A stretch of 64,000 bases of DNA, taken from positions 2,602,001 through 2,666,000 of the forward strand of contig NZ_AP014583.1 in NCBI RefSeq assembly GCF_000828715.1, in the 5' to 3' direction. The position numbers and the translations under genes were made by a program. The notes beneath the pieces are model-generated. The model saw only the letters and a list, made by a program, of their open reading frames with translations, made no database searches and was not told the origin of the DNA. Origin of the DNA: Winogradskyella sp. PG-2. GTDB lineage: Bacteria; Bacteroidota; Bacteroidia; Flavobacteriales; Flavobacteriaceae. Shown in pieces: positions 34,960 through 43,645 of this stretch (the stretch's first letter is position 1; each line of letters opens with the position of its first letter).

Positions 34960-36222
34960 TTAGTCATATATCATATACTGACTTCGCATTTTTTTATAAG
35001 TTTTTAAATCTTCTTGCCAGCTTAATTTAATTTCAGCTTCCGTTAAACCAGCTTGTATTTGTTTTTGTAGTTTCTCTGTACCAGCATGAGTTGTAAAGTT
35101 TGAGGTATTAAAAACTTTAGATTTATCAGTAGCATTCTTGTAAGCATCCATAATATAGCTTAATGTAAAGCTTCTATCTACTTTTGTTTCAGATAAATCA
35201 ACTCCATAACAAATTGTATTCTCATGTTTTGGATATTTTGATCCAAAATTAGCTGTAGGAGTATAACTAAATTTATAGTAATTCTCATCTAAAAAAGGTG
35301 CGCCATAACGCTGAAATTGAAATTCACTACCTCTACCTGCGTTAATATTAGTACCTTCAAATAAACCTAAACTAGGATATAATGTTATCGATTGATCGTT
35401 AGGTAAATTTGGTGAAGGTCGTATAGGTATACTGTAAGTAGATTTGTGTGTGTAATTTTTTATTTCAATAATAGTAATGTCACAAGTTACGCCGTCTGAA
35501 AGCCAAGCTTCACCATTAATCATTTTTGCATACTCGCCAATAGTCATTCCATGAACTAAAGGAACAGGATGCATTCCTAAAAAACTTCTATGTTTGGTTT
35601 CTAAAACTGGCCCATCAATATAATTACCATTTGGGTTTGGTCGATCTAAAATTAGAAGTGGAATATTATTTTCCGCACAAGCTTCCATCACATAATGTAA
35701 TGTTGAAATATAAGTGTAAAACCGAACACCTACATCTTGAATATCAAAAATCATGATATCTAAGTCTTTTAACTGTTGTTTCGTTGGTTTTTTGTGTTTG
35801 CCATGCAGTGATAAAATAGGTAAGCCAGTTTTGGTGTCTTTACCGTCTTTTACCAATTCACCAGCATCAGCTTTACCTCTAAAACCATGTTCAGGGGAAA
35901 ATACTTTAACCACATTTACACTCTTATTGCTGTTTAGGTAATCTACTAAATGATAATTTGTTTCTTCAATGATTTCAGGATGATCTACTTTTTGTAGAGA
36001 GTGGGTAACAATTGAAGTCTGATTAGCCACAATACCAATACGTCTACCTTGTAATAATGGTAAATAAAGCTCCGTTCTGTTGGTGCCAACAACAATATGT
36101 TCGTTGTCCTTAGCTTGTTTTTGAGGCTCATTATTAGATAAATCATTCTTAGTATTAGAGCCACAAGAAATCGCTATAAAGACAAATAATAAAGCTGTAT
36201 TTTTGAAAACCTTAAAACACAT
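34960..36222 (-). CDS. DUF1343/NamZ-like exo-beta-N-acetylmuramidase lipoprotein
   Basis: A 420-residue protein of the DUF1343 family (GH171), whose characterised members NamZ of Bacillus subtilis and Tannerella release N-acetylmuramic acid from peptidoglycan fragments. Recognisable stretches are RIGIVANQTSIV, VFSPEHGFRGKADAGE, DIQDVGVRFYTYISTL, LDRPNPNGNYIDGP and ERY-type GRGSEFQFQRYGAPF. The lipobox is AISC (Cys20). It is divergent from the LolC/E-like gene, with only 8 bases between start codons. Confidence 0.88.
   Translation of the reverse strand: MCFKVFKNTALLFVFIAISCGSNTKNDLSNNEPQKQAKDNEHIVVGTNRTELYLPLLQGRRIGIVANQTSIVTHSLQKVDHPEIIEETNYHLVDYLNSNKSVNVVKVFSPEHGFRGKADAGELVKDGKDTKTGLPILSLHGKHKKPTKQQLKDLDIMIFDIQDVGVRFYTYISTLHYVMEACAENNIPLLILDRPNPNGNYIDGPVLETKHRSFLGMHPVPLVHGMTIGEYAKMINGEAWLSDGVTCDITIIEIKNYTHKSTYSIPIRPSPNLPNDQSITLYPSLGLFEGTNINAGRGSEFQFQRYGAPFLDENYYKFSYTPTANFGSKYPKHENTICYGVDLSETKVDRSFTLSYIMDAYKNATDKSKVFNTSNFTTHAGTEKLQKQIQAGLTEAEIKLSWQEDLKTYKKMRSQYMIYD
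36198..36205 (+). promoter_or_regulatory. -7 box for the permease gene, inside the NamZ-like gene (TATTTTTG)
   Basis: TATTTTTG is an exact TAnnTTTG match on the plus strand and lies 25 bases before the TTG start at 36231, inside the signal-peptide codons of the divergent lipoprotein gene. Confidence 0.5.
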
Positions 36223-36230
36223 ATCTGAGT

Positions 36231-37454
36231 TTGAATTTTGAGTTGTTTATAGCTAAACGCATTATTGGTAACAAAGCGTATAAAAGTAGTGTTTCAGCAC
36301 CAATAATTAAAATTGGCATTGCTGCAATTGCTATAGGAATTATTGTGATGCTTATTGCTATAGCTTCAGGAATAGGTTTGCAGCAAAAGATTAGAGATAA
36401 AGTTGTAGCCTTTAATGGACATATCGAAATTACCAATTACGATACTAATGCATCGGATGAGTCGCAAGTTCCGATTTCTATTAATCAAGAGTTTTATCCT
36501 AATTTTAATAATATTGAAGGTGTAAAACATGTGCAAGGTGTTGCAACAAAATTTGCAGTTATACGAACTGAGACTGACTTTGAGGGCATTATTGTAAAAG
36601 GTGTGGGTGCAGATTATAATTGGGATCACTTTAAAGAGTTTTTGGTGGAAGGACGATTACCAGATTATTCTCAAAAACGAAATGAAGAGATTCTAATTTC
36701 GAGATACATAGCAAACCGTTTAAGATTCAAATTGGGTGAAAAGTTTCAGACACTTTTTGGTAAAGAGCGTCCAAGAATTAGAAATTTTGAAATTGTAGGT
36801 ATCTATAATTCAGGTTTTCAAGATTTAGATGAAAAATACTGCATAGCAGATTTAAGACATATTCAATTTCTTAATAAATGGGAAGACAATCAAATAGGCA
36901 ATTTTGAGGTTTTTATTGAGGATTTTTCGGATTTAGAAGAAAAGACACAACAGGTTTATCAAGAAGTTCCGTCGCTATTAAATGCTATACCTATTACTCA
37001 AAAATATTATACCATTTTTGAATGGATAAAAATATTTGATAATAATACATATGGCATTATTGCTATAATGATATTAGTTGCAGGTATTAACATGATTACT
37101 GCTTTACTTGTTCTTATTCTTGAACGTACTTCAATGATCGGTATTTTAAAGGCTTTAGGAAGCTCTAATTGGACGATAAGAAAAGTTTTTCTATACAATG
37201 CATCATATCTTATAGGTCTTGGTTTACTTTGGGGAAATATTATAGGTTTAGGTTTATTGTTTTTACAAAAATATTTTAAACTTTTCCCACTTAATCCAGA
37301 TACTTATTATGTGAGTAATGTTCCTGTTTATATCCATTGGGATTATATTTTGTTATTAAATATTGGAACATTTGTAGTATGCCTATTAATGCTTCTTATT
37401 CCCTCAGTTATTATTTCTAAAATTTCGCCAGTCAAGGCTATTCGATTTGATTGA
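36231..37454 (+). CDS. LolC/LolE-like ABC transporter permease
   Basis: A 407-residue FtsX-superfamily permease. It starts NFELFIAKRIIG (TTG codon), has a first helix at about 25-50, a large periplasmic domain (55-265, with EILISRYIANRLRFKLG), then three helices (275-300, 320-350, 375-400). It ends ISKISPVKAIRFD, matching the usual ISPVEALR-type terminus. In proteobacteria LolCDE extracts lipoproteins from the inner membrane. The ATPase partner is not adjacent here. Lipoprotein release is a family-based guess. Confidence 0.82.
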   Translation: MNFELFIAKRIIGNKAYKSSVSAPIIKIGIAAIAIGIIVMLIAIASGIGLQQKIRDKVVAFNGHIEITNYDTNASDESQVPISINQEFYPNFNNIEGVKHVQGVATKFAVIRTETDFEGIIVKGVGADYNWDHFKEFLVEGRLPDYSQKRNEEILISRYIANRLRFKLGEKFQTLFGKERPRIRNFEIVGIYNSGFQDLDEKYCIADLRHIQFLNKWEDNQIGNFEVFIEDFSDLEEKTQQVYQEVPSLLNAIPITQKYYTIFEWIKIFDNNTYGIIAIMILVAGINMITALLVLILERTSMIGILKALGSSNWTIRKVFLYNASYLIGLGLLWGNIIGLGLLFLQKYFKLFPLNPDTYYVSNVPVYIHWDYILLLNIGTFVVCLLMLLIPSVIISKISPVKAIRFD

Positions 37455-37569
37455 TATGTTGTCTTTAGCTTTTAGGTTATTTTATTTTAGTCAATCTTGT
37501 CTTTATTAAACACCAAAGACGACTTAGAAACATAACTTACTTTTAACTTTCTATTCTTTACAATTCACG

Positions 37570-37577
37570 TAAATTTG
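37570..37577 (+). promoter_or_regulatory. -7 box for the PLP-enzyme gene (TAAATTTG)
   Basis: TAAATTTG matches TAnnTTTG exactly and lies 17 bases before the ATG at 37595, giving a short leader. Confidence 0.55.
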
Positions 37578-37594
37578 CACCTCATAAAATAACT

Positions 37595-38575
37595 ATGGAT
37601 TACGCAGAAAATATATTAGGTACAATAGGAAATACGCCTTTGGTTAAACTAAACAAGTTGGTAGAGGATTTACCTTGCTTAGTACTTGCTAAATACGAAA
37701 CTTTCAATCCAGGAAATTCAGTAAAAGATAGAATGGCATTACAGATGATTGAAGATGCAGAGGCTGATGGGAGGTTAAAACCTGGTGGCACTATAATAGA
37801 GGGAACTTCTGGAAATACAGGAATGGGTTTAGCATTGGCAGCTATCGTAAAAGGTTACAAATGTATTTTTGTAATTAGCGATAAACAGTCTAAAGAAAAA
37901 ATGGATATATTAAGGGCAGTAGGAGCTGAAGTTGTGGTTTGTCCAACTGATGTTGAGCCAACAGACCCTCGTAGTTATTATTCAGTGTCTAAGCGTTTAG
38001 GTGAAGAGACTCTAAATTCTTGGTATGTAAATCAATATGATAATCCGAGTAATGCTAAAGCACATTATCAAAGTACTGGACCAGAAATTTGGAATCAAAC
38101 GGACGGAAAAGTAACTCATTTTGTAGTTGGAGTAGGAACAGGTGGAACAGTTTCTGGAGTGGGCAAGTATCTAAAAGAACAAAATCCTAATGTTAAAGTT
38201 TGGGGAATTGACACTTATGGATCTGTTTTTAAAAAATACCACGAGACTGGTGTCTTTGATGAAAATGAAATCTATCCATATGTTACTGAGGGAATAGGTG
38301 AAGACATTCTACCAGAAAATGTGGATTTTAGTCTCATTGATGGTTTTACAAAGGTTACAGATAAAGATGCGGCAGTTTATACTCAAAAGCTTGCTAAAGA
38401 CGAAGGTATGTTTTTAGGAAACTCCGCTGGTGCTGCTATAAAAGGTGTATTACAATTAAAAGAACATTTTAAACCAGAAGATGTGGTTGTCGTATTATTC
38501 CACGATCATGGTAGTCGTTATGTTGGTAAGATGTTTAATGATGATTGGATGCGTGATATGGGGTATATTGAATAA
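37595..38575 (+). CDS. PLP-dependent cystathionine beta-synthase/cysteine synthase catalytic protein
   Basis: A fold-type II PLP enzyme of 326 residues with no C-terminal CBS domains. The PLP lysine is Lys44 in PGNSVKDRMA; EGTSGNTGMGLAL binds the cofactor phosphate side, and GVGTGGTVSGVGKYLKE and GNSAGAAIKG complete the site. The segment YVTEGIGEDILPENVDFSLID resembles cystathionine beta-synthase more than CysK. It would make cystathionine or cysteine from serine-type substrates. It has its own promoter box and is closed by a bidirectional terminator. Confidence 0.88.
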   Translation: MDYAENILGTIGNTPLVKLNKLVEDLPCLVLAKYETFNPGNSVKDRMALQMIEDAEADGRLKPGGTIIEGTSGNTGMGLALAAIVKGYKCIFVISDKQSKEKMDILRAVGAEVVVCPTDVEPTDPRSYYSVSKRLGEETLNSWYVNQYDNPSNAKAHYQSTGPEIWNQTDGKVTHFVVGVGTGGTVSGVGKYLKEQNPNVKVWGIDTYGSVFKKYHETGVFDENEIYPYVTEGIGEDILPENVDFSLIDGFTKVTDKDAAVYTQKLAKDEGMFLGNSAGAAIKGVLQLKEHFKPEDVVVVLFHDHGSRYVGKMFNDDWMRDMGYIE

Positions 38576-38603
38576 TGTATCCCTTTTTAGAAAAGTGAAT
38601 AAT

Positions 38604-38637
38604 AAAAAAATCCTGAAGTATGCTTCAGGATTTTTTT
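38604..38637. terminator. Bidirectional intrinsic terminator
   Basis: TCCTGAAG (38611-38618) pairs with CTTCAGGA (38623-38630) around a 4-base loop, flanked by seven A on the left and seven T on the right. It serves both the PLP-enzyme gene and the convergent lipoprotein gene. Confidence 0.9.
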
Positions 38638-38658
38638 ATTTCTACCATTGCATTTTAT

Positions 38659-39069
38659 TTATTCAATATAATTACTCGTCTTAATCCAAATTTCCTTAAT
38701 CACATCTCCATTTTCATTCGTTCCACCAAGAGTAAGTGTTATAGTCCTAAGATCAAATTCATAAGAAAAAGTTGTACCATTTGAGGTCTCAAAATACATC
38801 ACATTACCTTGTTCAGTAATATTAAATGTTCCTGAAGATGCCTCTGAAGATTCTAATGTAAATAGGCCTTTAAAATCTCTAATATCATCATCATCTCTAA
38901 AAATAAATTTCTCATTATCTGTTGACTCGGGAGTAGTGTCATTTAAAATTCTACTTTGTAGTTCCCATTGTCCTATAAAACTCTCTAAAGCAGAATAATT
39001 TCGGTCTTCATCTCTACTGCAACTATATAAAGTTGCAAGGACTGCTAAGGTTAAAAGTAATCGTTTCAT
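38659..39069 (-). CDS. Lipocalin-like lipoprotein, predicted surface-exposed
   Basis: A 136-residue protein with lipobox LYSC (Cys17) followed by SRDEDR, an acidic run like the Bacteroidota surface export signal. FIGQWELQSR provides the GxW signature at the start of a small beta-barrel of the lipocalin-like type seen in many Bacteroidota lipoproteins, with repeated strands after it. The ligand is unknown. It is convergent with the PLP-enzyme gene across a shared terminator. Confidence 0.75.
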   Translation of the reverse strand: MKRLLLTLAVLATLYSCSRDEDRNYSALESFIGQWELQSRILNDTTPESTDNEKFIFRDDDDIRDFKGLFTLESSEASSGTFNITEQGNVMYFETSNGTTFSYEFDLRTITLTLGGTNENGDVIKEIWIKTSNYIE

Positions 39070-39257
39070 AACTTAAATTTTTATTTTAAAAATAGTTAAA
39101 AAGCTATAGAATCTGAAAGTTATTACTATCATTATTAACTTTTTTGCATTCAATATCAAATGAATAAGTTTTGTAATTTCAACATTTTGGTATATATTCG
39201 CTGAAATACATATTTATTCGATAAAGTGTATTTCTCCAAAATTTAACCTACATTATT

Positions 39258-40385
39258 ATGAGAGTAGAGCAATTATCTCTTAAGAAATCTGCATGGTACG
39301 AAGCTATTTCAGAAATAACTATTTCTCCTGATATTTTCATGCTTTTTGTTTCTCCTTCATTTGATATGAAAGAGGAGTTGGTAAAAGAATTACAAATACT
39401 TTATCCTAATATAACAATAGTTGGCTGTTCTACGGCAGGTGAGATTTCAGGAATAACAGTATCAGACGCATCTGTATCACTTACAGCAATTCAGTTAGAA
39501 AAAGTAAAACACAAATTGATAAGAGTAGACATAGAATCTATGGACGAAAGTTTTGATGCAGGTATTTCTATGGCTCAAAAATTAGATGATGAATTACTAA
39601 AGCATGTCTTAGTTTTTAGTGATGGACTTAATGTTAACGGTGCGGATTTAGTTTCTGGTTTAAGGAGTATACTTCCAAATACTGGTATCACTGGTGGATT
39701 AGCTGCAGATGGTGCGGATTTTAATAAAACTTTTGTAATTGCGAATAATGATATTGATGACCGCATGGTTGTAGGTTTAGGATTTTACGGTGATCAATTA
39801 GAAGTTGGTTATAGCTCTAGAGGAGGTTGGGATAGTTTTGGTATCGATAGATTAGTTACTAAGTCCGAAAAAAACAAATTATACGAGTTAGACGGTTTAC
39901 CTGCGCTAGAATTGTATAAATCTTTTTTAGGTGATAATGCTAAAAACCTTCCAAGTTCTGGCCTTTTATTTCCTTTAAATATGAGAGTCAATGAATATGA
40001 CACTCCAGTTGTTAGAACAATATTAAGTATTGATGAAAAGGAACAGAGTTTAACTTTTGCTGGTAATATACCGGAAGGGTCATATGTGCGTCTTATGAAA
40101 GCTAATGTTGATAGGCTTATTGGTGGCGCAGAAGATTCTGCTAAGAATGCATTTAAATCTACAGAGAATAATACTGAGTTAGCAATTTTGATAAGTTGTG
40201 TTGGTAGAAGATTAGTGCTAAAACAATTAGTGGAAGAAGAAGTTGAAGTTGTTCAAGAAATTATAGGTGATAAACCTATGATTACGGGATTCTATTCCTA
40301 CGGTGAGATTTCACCTTTTGAACCTTTTTCACCATGCGAGTTGCATAATCAAACCATGACAATCACAACGCTATCAGAATGTTAG
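39258..40385 (+). CDS. Stand-alone FIST-domain sensor protein
   Basis: A 375-residue soluble protein comprising FIST_N and FIST_C. GCSTAGEISGITVSD (about 57-71), FSDGLNVNGADLVSGL, GGLAADGADFNKTFV and a C-terminal VGRRLVLKQL...GFYSYGEISPF are the typical FIST landmarks. FIST domains are predicted small-ligand (possibly amino acid) sensors. No other domain is attached. The next gene, a hybrid histidine kinase, overlaps its stop by 7 bases, so FIST is probably the sensory subunit of that kinase. Confidence 0.92.
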   Translation: MRVEQLSLKKSAWYEAISEITISPDIFMLFVSPSFDMKEELVKELQILYPNITIVGCSTAGEISGITVSDASVSLTAIQLEKVKHKLIRVDIESMDESFDAGISMAQKLDDELLKHVLVFSDGLNVNGADLVSGLRSILPNTGITGGLAADGADFNKTFVIANNDIDDRMVVGLGFYGDQLEVGYSSRGGWDSFGIDRLVTKSEKNKLYELDGLPALELYKSFLGDNAKNLPSSGLLFPLNMRVNEYDTPVVRTILSIDEKEQSLTFAGNIPEGSYVRLMKANVDRLIGGAEDSAKNAFKSTENNTELAILISCVGRRLVLKQLVEEEVEVVQEIIGDKPMITGFYSYGEISPFEPFSPCELHNQTMTITTLSEC

Positions 40386-42109
40386 ATGTGAACCAACATA
40401 GATTGTTGCTTAGACAAATACGCAATGCTGGCTTTAATGAAGCCGATATACTAAAATTTAAGAAATTTTTTAGTGTGGTTAATGATGCATATAAAAGCTT
40501 TGATGATGATGTTAAGCATATAGAAATTATTTTAGAACAAAGTTCTAACGAGTTATATAAGGTAAATCAGACTTTAAAATCTCAGGTAGATAATGTTGAG
40601 AATGAATTAAATACAATTGTTAACACTATTGATGATGTTATCTTTAAAACTGATATGCAAGGTAATTTTAAATACCTGAATAAAGCATGGGAAGATTTAT
40701 TTGGAGTAAAAGTTGAAGAAGCTATTAATAGAAATTATAGAGATCTTTTATTTGGTATTAATAAAAAGGAAAAAGTAAGGATTAGTAAGTTTTTGAGCGA
40801 AGAACATGATGGTTATGAAACATTATTCGAATTTTATAAGCCTTCTGGAAAAAAGATATGGGTGCAGTTACGTTTAGCTTTAACTTATAATAGTAATAAT
40901 AAAGCGGATGGTACAATTGGAACTATGTCTGATGTGACTCAGCTTAAAGAAACAGAAATAGAATTAAATAATGCTAACAAAATAAAAGATGAGTTTGTTT
41001 CAACAATGTCTCACGAAATAAGAACTCCTCTCAACGCGGTAATGGGTATGTCTGATATTTTATTAATGGAGACATTTTTACCAGAACAGTTAGAGAACTT
41101 ACAGGTATTAAAATATTCAAGTGAACATTTATTAACTTTAATAAATGATCTTTTAGATCTAAATAAATATAAATCTAAGCAAATTAGATTAGTAGAGGAA
41201 GATTTTAACCTCTCAGAATTAATACAAAATATTCAATTACATTTTAAACAGGCAGCTTTAAAAAAAGGACTTAGTTTTGATACTGTTTTAGATAGTGAAA
41301 TGCCAAATATACTTAAAGGGGATAGTTTAAAATTATCTCAAGTGCTAAAGAACTTACTCAGTAATGCATTTAAATTTACGCATGAGGGAGGAGTAAGTTT
41401 TAGAACAGAAGTAATTGATAAAAAAGTTGAGAATACAACAATAAGGTTTCTTGTTGAAGATTCTGGGATTGGAGTTTCATATAATAAACAGAAAGATATA
41501 TTTAAAAGTTTTGTTCAGGCTAGCGTAGATACGTCAAAATTATATGGTGGTTCGGGATTAGGGTTATATATAAGTAAAGAACTTTTAAAAATTCAAGGTA
41601 GCGATTTACAATTAGATAGTGTTGAAGAAGAAGGTTCTTTATTTTGGTTTGATATTACTTTCAAACATTCTAATACAGTTTCATTAAAAAGAGAAAATAA
41701 TAAATTAAACATAACTCCTATTAATTTGAATGTACTCGTTGCAGAGGACAATAATCTTAATGCCATGTTACTAAAAAAGTTATTCAAAAAGTGGGGTATT
41801 AATTATATTATCGCCAAAAATGGACAAGAATTATTAGATGTATACAAGGATAGAGATTTTGATATAATTCTAATGGATCTACAAATGCCTGTTTTAGACG
41901 GTTATGATACTACAAGGATAATACGTAAAATGTCAGATAGTGGAAAAGCCTTAATTCCTATTGTCGCACTTACAGCATTTTCCGAATCAGAAGTTGGTGA
42001 CAAAATAAGGCGTTACAGAATGAATGGTTATTTAAGCAAACCTTTTAAGATTAATGAACTTCACGATTTGCTTAATTTTTATTGCAAGAAGAAACAACAA
42101 GTTGTTTAA
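40379..42109 (+). CDS. Soluble hybrid histidine kinase (coiled coil-PAS-HisKA-HATPase-REC)
   Basis: 576 residues without membrane helices. A helical/coiled region (1-80) is followed by PAS (about 80-190), then HisKA with STMSHEIRTPLNAV (His212). The HATPase has LKNLLSNAFKFT (N box), EDSGIGVS (G1) and GGSGLGLYIS (G2). The receiver has EDNN (456-459), Asp500 in ILMDLQMPVLDG and SKPF. There is no DNA-binding output, so phosphate must go to another protein or the REC acts allosterically. It is translationally coupled to the FIST gene. Confidence 0.94.
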   Translation: MLDVNQHRLLLRQIRNAGFNEADILKFKKFFSVVNDAYKSFDDDVKHIEIILEQSSNELYKVNQTLKSQVDNVENELNTIVNTIDDVIFKTDMQGNFKYLNKAWEDLFGVKVEEAINRNYRDLLFGINKKEKVRISKFLSEEHDGYETLFEFYKPSGKKIWVQLRLALTYNSNNKADGTIGTMSDVTQLKETEIELNNANKIKDEFVSTMSHEIRTPLNAVMGMSDILLMETFLPEQLENLQVLKYSSEHLLTLINDLLDLNKYKSKQIRLVEEDFNLSELIQNIQLHFKQAALKKGLSFDTVLDSEMPNILKGDSLKLSQVLKNLLSNAFKFTHEGGVSFRTEVIDKKVENTTIRFLVEDSGIGVSYNKQKDIFKSFVQASVDTSKLYGGSGLGLYISKELLKIQGSDLQLDSVEEEGSLFWFDITFKHSNTVSLKRENNKLNITPINLNVLVAEDNNLNAMLLKKLFKKWGINYIIAKNGQELLDVYKDRDFDIILMDLQMPVLDGYDTTRIIRKMSDSGKALIPIVALTAFSESEVGDKIRRYRMNGYLSKPFKINELHDLLNFYCKKKQQVV

Positions 42110-42130
42110 AGATTTTAGTATTTTCGATAG

Positions 42131-43402
42131 ATGCAAGAAGATTTTCTTCATTACATCTGGAAATACAAAGCATTTTCTCTAAAATCTCTAAAAACTACTA
42201 GAGGAGAAGATGTTATTATTAAAAGTTTAGGGGAACATAACTTAAACGCAGGACCAGACTTTTTTAATGGACAATTAATTATTGATAATCAACTTTGGGC
42301 AGGTAATTTAGAGATTCATATAAAGTCATCTGACTGGTATTTACATAATCATGAGAATGATAAAGCATATGACAATGTTATCTTGCATATAGTTTGGGAG
42401 CACGATACTGAAATCTTTAGAAAAGATAATTCTGAAATTCCAACTTTAGAATTAAAACATTACGTTGACAAAAGCCTACTAAATAATTATCAAAAACTCA
42501 TACAGTCTAAATCTTGGATTAATTGTGAAACTGATTTTCCTGTGGTAGTTGATTTTCTACTGAATAATTGGTTAGAACGCATGTATATAGATCGTTTAGA
42601 GAATAAATCAGAGCGTATTAAAACGTTATTAGATGCTTCAAATAATGATTGGGAAGCAGTTCTTTTCAAAATACTATTGAAGAATTTTGGGTTAAAAGTT
42701 AATGGTGAATCATTTTTAAGTTTGGCAAGTTCATTCGATTTTTATTTGATTAGAAAACTTCAAAATGATGTTTTAGATATTGAAGCTTTACTGTTCGGAC
42801 AGGCTAATTTATTAGATGGCGATATTCAGGATGTTTATTTTTTAGATTTAAAGAAACGTTACCAATTTCTACAACAGAAATTCAGACTGAATAATCAAGG
42901 AGTACTTCGAGTTCACTTTTTTAGATTAAGACCTCCGAATTTCCCAAGCATTCGTTTTTCTCAGTTTGCTAATCTTTATGCTTTGGAGCAAAATTTGTTT
43001 TCTAAAGTTATTAGTTTAAAAACCAAAGAGGATTATTATAAATTATTTACAAAAAGCGTTACTAATTTCTGGGAGACGCATTACACATTTTCAAAAATAT
43101 CAAGGAAGACTAATAAAGCTTTAACCAAGTCTTTTATCGATTTACTTATTATAAATACAATTATCCCTATAAAATTCAGCTATGCTAAATCACAAGGAAA
43201 ATCTATTGATGATGATTTGTTTAAACTTATTAAGCAAATAAAAATGGAAAAAAATAGTATTGTGTCTAAATTTCAAGACTTAAAAAAGATGGAAAAGAAT
43301 GCCTTAAACTCTCAAGCATTATTGCAATTAAAGCAACATTTTTGTGATAAAAATAAATGCCTGCAATGTGCTATAGGTAATAGTCTAATCACTAAAAATT
43401 GA
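42131..43402 (+). CDS. DUF2851-family protein
   Basis: A 423-residue protein of the Bacteroidota-typical DUF2851 family. The N-terminal part holds HNLNAGPDFFNGQLIID...GNLEIHIKSSDWYLHNH, in which Asp43, Glu61 and His63/Lys65 are spaced like a PD-(D/E)xK nuclease site; this is my inference. The middle has FFRLRPPNFPSIRFSQFA, and the C-terminus a cysteine pair (NKCLQCAIG). Function is unknown. The PspC-like gene follows 13 bases later. Confidence 0.85.
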   Translation: MQEDFLHYIWKYKAFSLKSLKTTRGEDVIIKSLGEHNLNAGPDFFNGQLIIDNQLWAGNLEIHIKSSDWYLHNHENDKAYDNVILHIVWEHDTEIFRKDNSEIPTLELKHYVDKSLLNNYQKLIQSKSWINCETDFPVVVDFLLNNWLERMYIDRLENKSERIKTLLDASNNDWEAVLFKILLKNFGLKVNGESFLSLASSFDFYLIRKLQNDVLDIEALLFGQANLLDGDIQDVYFLDLKKRYQFLQQKFRLNNQGVLRVHFFRLRPPNFPSIRFSQFANLYALEQNLFSKVISLKTKEDYYKLFTKSVTNFWETHYTFSKISRKTNKALTKSFIDLLIINTIIPIKFSYAKSQGKSIDDDLFKLIKQIKMEKNSIVSKFQDLKKMEKNALNSQALLQLKQHFCDKNKCLQCAIGNSLITKN

Positions 43403-43415
43403 GTAACTTGCATTT

Positions 43416-43643
43416 ATGAAAGGGTTCTATGTGTTGTTACATTATTTTCAGAAACGTGGCTACTATGTTTGCCAACGTATAGCAGACCGTTTGGGTATTA
43501 GAGCAAAGATTGTAAGAACCTCGTTTATGTATTTAACATTTGTAACTGTTGGATTTGGATTCGCTTTATACTTATTCTTGGCATTTTGGATTCGGATTAA
43601 GGATATAATTTACACAAAGCGCTCTTCGGTTTTTGATTTATAA
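43416..43643 (+). CDS. Small PspC-like membrane protein
   Basis: A 75-residue protein with the PspC pattern: a short cytoplasmic segment ending LGIRAKIVRTSFMYLTF followed by one membrane helix (GFGFALYLFLAFWIR). PspC domains sense or transmit envelope stress in other bacteria. It sits between the DUF2851 gene and the K+ channel gene (2 bases before it), so it is probably in one operon with both. Confidence 0.75.
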   Translation: MKGFYVLLHYFQKRGYYVCQRIADRLGIRAKIVRTSFMYLTFVTVGFGFALYLFLAFWIRIKDIIYTKRSSVFDL

Positions 43644-43645
43644 CT

